Position numbers and translations under genes: made by a program. Positions 52,466-61,828 of a stretch of 64,000 nt of DNA are shown here, one piece after another. Under the pieces are notes generated by a model that did not search any database, was not told the origin of the DNA, and saw nothing but the letters and a program-made list of their open reading frames with translations. Source of the DNA: Septoria linicola (lineage: Eukaryota; Ascomycota; Dothideomycetes; Mycosphaerellales; Mycosphaerellaceae); assembly GCA_024114885.1 (NCBI GenBank), contig CP099419.1, positions 3,906,001 through 3,970,000 of the forward strand, given 5' to 3'. Positions within the stretch are counted from its first letter, which is position 1, and every line of letters begins with the position of its first letter.

Positions 52466-54768
52466 ATGGACGGAATCGATCTCTCTCATCTTCCCCAGGA
52501 ATATGCGCTCGTCATACGCTTCGGCCACCATCTTGCAGGTTCTCTACCTGCCCCCAAGGGCCCACTGCTGTATCGCGAGGATGCAATGTCCCCAGAAGTT
52601 CGTGAACAAAGCGATTCTGAGGGAGACACGCCCGCTCCACAACGCCCCTATGTTTATCTGGTCTACGCCACTTGCAAATCGATCGATTTTGGCCGAGGAT
52701 CTGACGTTCACGTGAGTCTCCCGAGGAGTTATGGCATCAGCAGACGACACTTCAGTCTATGCTGTGATCCGGCAACCAACATTTGGTCAGTTATATGTCA
52801 TAGTGACAAAGGGGTCGTAGTGAACGGTGCACGACTTACACACACCCGACCATACAATCAGTGGGCACTTAGTCCACTGATGATCAATCATCTCGAAGCA
52901 CCATCTGTATCGATCAAGGTGGCTGTTCAAAGCCAACCATGGGATTCGAATTGGGTCTCTGCCACTTCCCTTAGCTCTAGGACAGTGGCCCGCTCGATTC
53001 CGGATAACATGGACTCATGGGCTTCAGAAAGTTCAGTCACGGAGTCTATGTCAAGCTGGATGGACGGTGTGGATACGGTCCTGAACCCATCGCGCTACAT
53101 CGTCCTGAGAGAAAATGAATGGCGATTGCCTTGGGCTGATCGGGCATGGGTCGCGCTCGATGCAAGGACCGGTGGTGCATTTGCGGTTACAGAGACTGAC
53201 ACTGAAAAAGGTGATAAAATGTTGCGATTTTTCGTGACACATAGCTCGCGTATTCTGCAGGTAGACCGACGTGTTCTTTTGCCAGTAACGCTGCTAACCA
53301 CGCGTAGCACCCCAATCTCATGACTAATGTTGATTACCAACGACAAGGGACCATGGGATCCACAAGGCCAGCACTCGTTCAGGAGAACGGGCCGAAGACT
53401 GCACCTCTTAAACATGGTCTGCCGCAGCGAGCACTCGGGGCTGCCGCTCGCCAAATGATTGCTGTACTGAGCTATCTTCAGGAGAAGGCAATCTATCATG
53501 GCCGCATCCGGGCGGAGGTGATAACATATCAATACTCAGGCTTAGCAGACCACCACACCTATCGCTTAACAGGTCTTTGGGAGCGGTGGCTGGATCCACA
53601 ACCTCTCGATACGTCATCACATTATTCGGTCCTTGCGAAACGGGACATGGCAACAATGGGCGCTTTGCTCGCATCTACATTGCCCAGAAAAGCATCGCTA
53701 ATACCAACCGAGTACGGCTTTGTTGGTCTCGAGAATCTAGCAAAGCCTCTTGACCCAGTCCTCTACCAGATCCTGTGGCTGGCCAGTTGTACGTCTGCTG
53801 GAAGCGCTACACAGTTCCAAGAACACCTTTCGGCTTTGCTCGGAGGCGATGGTCATAGCCCGTTTTTCACAACGCAGCTTTCGCGGCAAGTTGCCATTGA
53901 CACGGGAAGATCTTCCGAGCATCAGGAGCCCGAAATTTCCGTTCGCGACATTGCAACACTCTGGGAATGGCATATGAGAACGAGGCAGTCTTTGCTTATG
54001 TCGTACGATGAGCAATATAGAATGTTGTTACAGCTGCGACGCTTCAGCGATCGCTACGTCACAATGGGAGAGCTGAACCAACTGGCAGCACAACGGGGCG
54101 CTATTTTCGATACTTTGAGACGCGGAATCCCTCGATCCCTGACCAGAAACTGTTCCATCTCGGTCAATGCCGAGATTCATTGGTTACGAGGTGGTGCCAT
54201 GATCAATCTGACCCAATTCCTAGCAGGCACAGGCTTGAGCCTGTCCGCGTTATTACCAGAAGATCAAACGATCGAAATGCTGGGCGCCACAGCACTCAAG
54301 GGATTGTACGTAGACTACGACTGGGTGCGCCAACAAGAAGTCCTGAAGGAGTCGTTGGCCAACTTAGTCAGGCCTCCGCCAAGTACTGGATGGCCTAGAA
54401 TTCAGCTGGCCGCTTTCCCATACGCACAGTACGTAATGTTTGCTACGGACTTGCCGTGGGGCAGCATCGTTGTAATGGATCGCTCGACAGGCGCAACGCA
54501 TTGGCAGCCAACGGTATCTCAATCATCGTCCTTCGGCGCATCTACGTGGCTAACCTACACTCAAACCATCGACTTGTGCGAGGAGTACGGGCTGCACGCA
54601 ATCAAGGAAGCAATGCGAGAGTATCGGGCGCGCGACAATCTCTATGCTCCGAAGAAATGCCAGCTGGATCAGCCTCTGGTAATACCCAAGATTGACGATC
54701 AGTCTTCTTGGGCAACATTTATTGGGGTAGATGACAGACGTTACTTCAAACGTAAGAAGCGTAGCTAA
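52466..54768 (+). CDS. FHA-domain pseudokinase with an APSES/KilA-N-like C-terminus
   Basis: Exons 52466-53260 and 53308-54768, with a 47-bp intron (GCTAACC branch, phase 0), give 751 residues. An FHA phosphopeptide-binding domain covers ~65-125 (IDFGRGSD with GR, ISRRH, VVVNG). A kinase-like region follows (~210-440): HSSRILQHPNLM resembles the helix-C area and YLQEKAIYHGRIRAEVITY the catalytic loop. The Asp of HRD is replaced (HGR), the VAIK Lys is Thr (FAVTET) and no DFG is seen, so it should be inactive. The C-terminus has two segments, INLTQFLAGTGL..KGLYVDYDWVRQQEV (~564-610) and STWLTYTQTIDLCEEYGL (~677-694), that resemble KilA-N/APSES DNA-binding folds; this is a tentative reading. The end KRKKRS suggests nuclear import. 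Likely a phospho-dependent regulator or scaffold. Confidence 0.68.
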
Positions 54769-55390
54769 GCGTGCGATGAGCAAAAGGATGGCATTTGGTT
54801 GATGTCGTCGAAACAGTCCTGGCATAATCCAGTGAGTCGTGGGCGTTAGCAAGAGCTCGTAAGGTATCTACAAACCCGCCAGCGATAACTGGCGCCACTA
54901 CTGATGGAGTCCAGGGTTGGGTAAGGGGCGAACATCCCATCTTCAGTTGTGATCAAAAGAGCGCTCATGTTCAATGTCGGAGCTCCATGCCGATGAATCG
55001 AGCCGTGATCGCTTAACATCGTCCAAACCCTCGGATAGACAAGCAAGGTCGAATATCCTCTCCTCATTTACCACTCGCTTACCTCTGAATCCTTCAAGAC
55101 TTTGCTGAAAATACCTCCATAGAGGTGCGCCTATCCGTCCATTCCTGCTATCGCGTGTCCGGGATGGTGTGATACTGGTTAAAGAGTCGCGTGCTAGATG
55201 TGTTTTGGAAGAGAGTCGACCGGTGGAACGACCAGGGAAAAGGCACTGTATTAGCAGATTGACGTGATATACACCACTCACTTGTTGCGAGGAACTCGTA
55301 CTTCCATCTAGTATGTGTTATCCTAAGACACTAGCAGCTACCTTCCCGTTTGCTATAAATCACCGAGGAATTCTAGAAAGCATAGATTCG
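54769..55390. other. Right part of the non-RIP island, no supported gene
   Basis: A minus frame at 54943-55281 (112 codons, starting at GTG) has plausible composition (LARDSLTSITPSRTRDSRNG). A GTGAGT...CTAATACAG element at its start looks like an intron, but the joined frame closes after about 25 codons. No confident gene model. The hAT element begins at 55,399. Confidence 0.4.
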
Positions 55391-55398
55391 AACATTCC
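55391..55398 (+). repeat. hAT target-site duplication, left
   Basis: AACATTCC directly before the left terminus; pairs with AACATTCT at 59,052-59,059. Confidence 0.75.
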
Positions 55399-58300
55399 TA
55401 GACTGGTCCACAAGTAAGTAACGCAAGTAGAGATAACTTCACTTGCTTACTTACTATTTAGTACTCTCGCTACTTACTTGTCAAGTAAATAAGACGCTCT
55501 CTACTTACTTGTACAAGGCTTACTTGCTCGGTGACGCTAGCTATAAGCGGTAGTATATTACGATATCGAATAGTAGTAAATACTAGTCTATCTTAACCGT
55601 ATTAGTGCTGTCTACTATTACTGTTATTGCCGTAGGTATTGTTAGCTACGCAATGCGCCTAAATAGCGTGCTAGTTAGTATAATAAAACTACTATTTATC
55701 TATAACTTTAGAGTAACTAAATATCGTATAGTTTTACTATATAACTATCGTCTACGTAGTTATAACACGTCGCTAGTAATACTAAATTGTCGCTTAGGCT
55801 CGTTACTTATTACTAGACAGGTATATATATCTAACGCTATTTATACTAGGCTTAGCTATTATCGTCTCTTTTCAATCTAGTAAGATATTAGTAACTAGCT
55901 TATATTAAGTTTAACTACCTTCTTCCGCTTCTTACTATAGTACTATATATACTCGTCTATAGCCGTGTTATTATCGCTATCGCTATCGCTATCGTTATTA
56001 ATTACAAGCGAGTAGATAACGTAGCGAGCAGCTATACTAGGAGCGCGTAGACTAACTATCGACGTAGGAGGCCTCCTATACTTGTCTTTATATATATTCT
56101 ATAGCCGTTAGATAGTAGCCTTAGTCCTTACGATCTAATCTTTATCGTTACTAGCCTATCGTTATTATTTATCTAGTTTCTTAATAAACTGCTATTTTAT
56201 ATTCGGATAGAGTACTACTATAGCTACGTAAATAGGCGTTTCGTCTATCTTAGTAAAGTAATCGTTATACTTAGTCTAACTAAGCTTAATACTAGCGTAG
56301 AAGTGCTATTATATAGTAAGTTAATTAGATAGGTCGTTCTATATATCGGCTTTAGTATATAGTTATCGTTGTTATTCGCTATCGATACGCTATTTACGCT
56401 TTAGTAGTTAGAGGTTATTATCGATTAGATACTAGATAATAAGCGCTTTAAAGTAACTTATTAGTGCCTCTATTACTAGTAGTACTTACTAAATAGTACT
56501 AAACTTACCGCCGCTAGTGCCCTATAGTGTCTTTATTACTATCTTTAATAGCTAGAGGATCTCGCGATACTACTTAATTATATACTAATCGTCGTCTATT
56601 AATTAATTACGGACAATAGAAGGCTCTAGCTTTATATAGTGCCTATTAGGGTGTTTCTTAGTCTACTTTCGTATAGCTATATACTACTTATCTACCTCTT
56701 ATTCGTAGTACTTATTAATAGCGGCTCTAAGCTTTAATACACGCTTAGAGCTGTCGTCGAACGAGTGCTAGCGCGTGTATACGTCGTGTAATAGACGATA
56801 TATATCCTTGTCGCCCTCTACCTTAAATAGAGCTACCTCGGTAAGCTATAGTCGTTCTACCTCCTCCTATACCTATAGTAAACGATCAAGATAATAGAGC
56901 GTATTATAAAGCTTACTAATTAGTCTATAGCGACGCTAATATAGTAGTATTATATCCTTAAACGTTAGTCTATTAGTAGCTATATTAATAGCTTTAGATT
57001 TAAGTACTTCTAGATCTTTGCTAGTTAGCGTAGCCTATCTAACGAGGTTAAATATATAGCCTATATAGCGTAGCTAATTCTAGTGTTTATCGAAGCCGTA
57101 TTCCTACGTAAGGTACTTAATTACCTTAGGGTTATTACTAGCGTTATTAGAGATAAAGTAACTAACTTTATCGTATAGGTTATAGTATACTATTACCTCT
57201 ACTATAGTCTCTACAATATTGCGGCTAGTATAACGGCCCTTCTACCTTAGTAGATCTAGTAATATTATCCTTAGTTAACCTTCTATAGAGATAAAGTATA
57301 TAATAATACTAAGTAATACTAGTTTGTTTTTAGACGTCTATAGGTCGAATAAGAAGCTGATCCTCGTAATAGCGGCTACTAACTTCTCTATAATATAGCC
57401 GAGTTGTTTATCGAATACTAATACTATCTTAGAGCTCGTAGTTTAGTATAAAGGAATAAATCGGTAGTAACGAGGTTAGAGGTAGGATAGGAGCGCTCTA
57501 AAGGCTAGTAAATCGCACTTGTAGAAGGCAATATTGTCTATAATTAGCTATATATATAGTAACGTAAGGAAGTCGTCTATATCGAATTTAATAGCTATAT
57601 TATTATTAATACTCTAAGGCGTAACGTGCCTATCTATTAGCTTATACCGCTTACTAGAAGGTGTTTCTAGCTCCTTACCTTCCTTATATATACTATATGT
57701 TTATCTTAAGTATACTCCTACCGATAAGGTTAATTTATCTACGTCGTAGATACTAGCCTATTTACTACGTAACTACGCCCTTTAAGAGTAGTAGATCTTA
57801 TATACCTAAATTACCTTCTTCTACGTATTCTATAGCCGCTAGCTATACGTAAAGACCTATAAAGTTATCTAAGTATCGTCTAGTAGCTATAAGTATATAG
57901 GTAATCGTTAGAAGTCTAGTTAGTTAAGTAATTCGGTATTATTATCGTATTTACGCTTTGTAAGGCGCTAAAAGAGTATAGGCTACGAAGCTTATAGAGA
58001 CGCGTTATTATCTACCTACGTAGCTAATTCTAATAGTATAGACTCTAGGTTAGTCCTAATTACTAAAGATAGGTCTAATACTAATTCCGTGTCTATACTA
58101 AGCTCTATAATAGCGTTATTATAAATACGCTAGTGTTTGAAGATAAGATTGTCGCTCTTAGTTAGTATATCCGTATCTCTATAAGCCGACAACTTGTAAC
58201 CCTAAGACCGAACTAAACCTGTTTCTAATACTAACTATACTATAGAACACGCGTTTTAGAGCGTATACTCTTTCTTATTCAAATCGCCGTAGCTAGTTTA

Positions 58301-59051
58301 GTTATCTAAATTATTTTGAGGCTATATAGTCGTGTATCTATAATATTAGAGGTAGATTCTTAGTACGCTAGAAAGTAATAGTTTATTAATATTAAAATGT
58401 CGTAAGAATACGAGCTTAAAATCTTAGAGCTAGGACTATATAAATCTAGAGATGTTTTTATATAGAAATTTTACTAACTATCTAAGCTCTATTTTATACT
58501 ACTTAGAATATCTATCTAATATGTTTTAGTAATGTTATTTGATATACTAGTAATAATACTATAATTACGATAGTAGATTATAAGGAATCTAGGGTCTAAA
58601 GCTGTCAGATTTAATATTAAGCGTATATAAGCGAGCTCGGTTAAGCTAGCCGAGCTAATTAAATTACATAGCTTTAGCTACTTCTTTAACGATCCCTATA
58701 CCTTATTATTACGATCTAGTACAACTAATACCCTTACTATTAATACGCGCGTAGTAGACTAGATACTTATAATAGCCTAGTATTACTATCCTATATACCT
58801 ACGGCGTATATCTTAATACTATTAAACGGCGGAGAATAGTATAACAAACGCTCTAACGCTGTCGTACGAAATAATTACTATAATTCTACTATCCTTACTC
58901 GAAGAAACGTACTATAAGGCTTGTAAGTTACTTACTATCTATTTACTTACTTACTTACCTTACTTACGTAATAGCTAGGCGCTCTACTTACTTACTTACT
59001 TACTATAAGGCTTATAAACAAGTAAATCCTACTTGCTTAGCGACTAGTCTA
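55399..59051 (-). mobile_element. hAT-family DNA transposon, complete but RIP-mutated
   Basis: A 3,653-bp element with inverted ends TAGACTGGTC (left) and TAGACTAGTC (right, read inward), differing by one G-to-A change. It is flanked by 8-bp target duplications AACATTCC (55,391-55,398) and AACATTCT (59,052-59,059), one C/T difference. Eight-bp duplications and this terminus type are hallmarks of hAT elements. Both ends carry clustered CTTACTT-type subterminal repeats. Inside, the minus strand encodes a decayed hAT transposase. The sequence is TA-rich, with TGG/CAG/CAA codons turned into stops, as RIP would do. Confidence 0.85.
55650..58150 (-). pseudogene. Decayed hAT transposase
   Basis: Read on the minus strand in one frame, with many TAG/TAA stops. 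Near the C-terminus the frame gives IALDIYTCLVISNEPKRQFS, close to the hAT dimerisation motif (ALDIxxxPxxSxExERxFS), then a LRRR-type block. Just upstream is ETPIYVAIVVLYPNIK, the DETPxYxAAVVLHP-type segment, and RAPSIAARYVIYSL followed by an Asp-Ser repeat encoded by the CGCTAT tandem at ~55,974-55,995. The frame is maintained from ~56,400 to ~55,700 without indels, so decay is by point mutation. N-terminal limits were not determined; the upper end is approximate. It cannot make a functional enzyme. Confidence 0.75.
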
Positions 59052-59059
59052 AACATTCT
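59052..59059 (+). repeat. hAT target-site duplication, right
   Basis: AACATTCT directly after the right terminus; one base (C to T) from the left copy, a RIP-type change. Confidence 0.75.
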
Positions 59060-61551
59060 ATAAATCCTATCGCTCGAGCGCTAGTAGGACTTCGACGCTA
59101 TTAGGCCTCTATTCTCTTCTTATTTTAAGAGTACTATAGTTAAGTCTATTAAGCGTTCTAGTAGACTTTCTCTATAGTAGGTACTAAGCTATCTCTTAGT
59201 ATTATGCTCTAATAAAGTTCTAAGTACTCTAATTAGAGACAAACCTTAGCTATACGACGTTTAAAGTCGTTTTAAGTATACGTAAATTAATATCTTCGGC
59301 GTAAATATATAAAATACTACCTTTAGACAAAACTCGAATAATATTATACTATATAGGCTTCGATACAAAGGACGTAGATAATATAATATTATAAGATATA
59401 GAATATAGTTATTATCTAGGGTCTAAATTTCCTACTTAAAGCTAGTACTAACCTATAGAAGATTCACTTACTCGTAGTATAGTAGAGTAAGAGTTATCGA
59501 GACGGTCGAGGGTATAACTATATATAGGTGATTACTTAATATAACGAGCGACTCGTATATACGGAATTTAGAAGTACGGATTCTCTATCTATATCTTTAG
59601 AGGCACGTTCGAAGGATATTATTATAGAGCTTAACGGTTCTTAGAGAATAGCTTCATTTTAAGCTTAAGAAGGCCTCGAGTACGAATAGAAAAGAGAAGG
59701 ACTACTCTAGTATCTCTAATACCTTTATATCTCCTAGTAAATTAAGACGACTAGACGATATCCGCCTACGCGTTATATATATACCTACACGTCCCGTTCC
59801 TTAGAGAAAAGCGAGTCGAGGCTTAACGTGCTTTAGGAATATATAGTCGCCTATAATAATATTTCGTCTAATCGCGTATTTTGTAGAAATATAATATCGA
59901 CGAGCGGAAGGACATATTCTAGTATAAAGATTATACTTTATTACTATAAGCCTAGGAAGACTCTAAAGAAGAAGTTTTACTAATCTTATATTAGCTAATA
60001 AATTTCCTTATACTTAATAATAGATATACCTTCGTCGGAGGACTAGCTATACGACTACTACGGGCTAAGACAGTTCTAGATATATCGGTAGCGGATCTAG
60101 GTATAGATAACGATCCTACGATAGACGAGTATAAAAGCTACGAGGAAGCCTAATATAATTACGTCTATAGGATAATAGATATATCTACGTCTATAAACCT
60201 TATAGCTAATTACTCGTTTCTAACTAGGGCGTTCTATAATACTAAGTTGTTTATTACTTTTACTAGGTATAATAATAACTAATTATACTATATCGTAGTA
60301 ACGATAATATTAGATAGTCGAGCTAGATAACGTTTATTATTAGTCTCTTCCCTTAGCCGATATATCTATTACCTCTATTAGATACGACGCTAAAGTGTAT
60401 AGTCTAGGCTAAAAAGCGCTTTAGTAGCGTGTTAATTAGCTCTAACTAGTTACTAGTCGTCTAGCTAGAGAAGAGAGTACGCTCGAGCCCTTATTAGCTA
60501 GGATACTACGTTATTAGCTATCGGTAATCCTACCCCTAAAAGTATCTTATAACTCTATACTATATTAATCTTATATAGGACTAGATTATAGTATACCTTC
60601 GTAGTATCCTACGTAATACGTAAGTTCTACGAGAATTACTTATAGCTCGGTACGTATCGTAGGCGAGCTAAACGTAACCCTAGATATAAATACTTGTCTT
60701 ATCTACGCTAAGGCTCGAGAATCGACTACCGCTATTCGCTATAAATCGCGACCGTCTTCTAGTACGATAGATTACCCCTTAAGGTCCTCTATTTTAGTAC
60801 TTCCTAGAGTAACTAGTAAGTCAAGGAGAGATATTCTAGAGAATAGTGTACGACGCGTTACTATAGCGTATTAAGAGAGTAGTTAGTCCGAACCCGTCTA
60901 ATATATAATACGCGAACTAAGTACTAAGTGTTTAGACTATAGTATATATATCGGAGCGAATAGATAATACTCTAGTATAAGCGAGCTATTAGGTAGTATA
61001 AAGAGACTACTTAGTAGTACTATAGACTACTAGTATATATTATAAACACTATTAAGAAGGCTAGAATGCCCCTTAGTAGTTAGTGCTATAGTATATAAGG
61101 CAAAGTATTAGTAATAGATTAGTAGTTTAGATATAAAGAGTGAAATCGCTTCTATATCTTTTAGAGATAGCTTAGTATACCTATCTTCTAAGTAAGATAC
61201 TAACTAGAGGATTAATACTAAGCGTTACTACTATATAATACGCCTAATATAGTCGTAGCTACGGAATTACTTAGTAGTATTATAGGTCCTATAGTCAGAA
61301 CGTTCTAGTATATCGGAAACTAGTCGACGTATAGGCGGTACGATAGGCGTCTCTATACTATAGAGAAAAGACACGAGGCTTATCTTATTATTCTTCTCCT
61401 TTATCTTCGTCGTTACTATATTCGTATTAGACTAGAGCTCGGATCTCGGTATTTGTAAGGTCGTTAGAAGCTAATATATAGCTTGCTCGTAGATATTTAA
61501 ATATACTAAGCTTAGAAGTATATATATACCTATAAAGTATATATTTATATC
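59060..61551. repeat. Unassigned RIP-mutated repeat
   Basis: TA-rich and stop-filled throughout. Plus-strand fragments read sensibly when stops are ignored, for example NPTIDEYKSYEEA-like around 60,110-60,150 and ATELLSSIIGPIVRTFQYIGN around 61,255-61,320, followed by YTIEKRHEAYLIILLLYLRR. These suggest a decayed coding element, but I do not recognise the family. It abuts the hAT duplication on the left and the 277-bp repeat on the right. Confidence 0.5.
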
Positions 61552-61828
61552 CTATTAAGAATATATCCTAGATAGTTAGTCTAGATATAGACATTTGAGT
61601 ATAGTTCTAGATACCTAAGGTATCTACCTAAGGCTTAGTAAGAGGTATATCTTACTTCTCTTTCTTCTCTTCTTAGATAACTAACTTAATTAACTTTATA
61701 TTTAGTTCCTAGCATATTACTACTATACTATATATATAAGTTAGTTTAAGATTAATCCTCTATTCTTCTTTACTACGCTATACCCTCCTTAATATTATAT
61801 AGTATATAATACGCTCTCTACTTTTAAT
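61552..61828 (-). repeat. 277-bp repeat, right (inverted) copy
   Basis: Reverse-complement partner of 50,672-50,948 with the same length. On the right the match stops exactly where a different, LTR-like sequence begins (about 61,829), suggesting later insertion there. Confidence 0.85.

Noticed and set aside
55605..55880. 91-codon plus frame in the hAT element
   Set aside because: It is the opposite strand of the transposase C-terminus; the minus strand shows clear hAT motifs while this frame is only Ile/Leu/Tyr-rich from TA-rich sequence.
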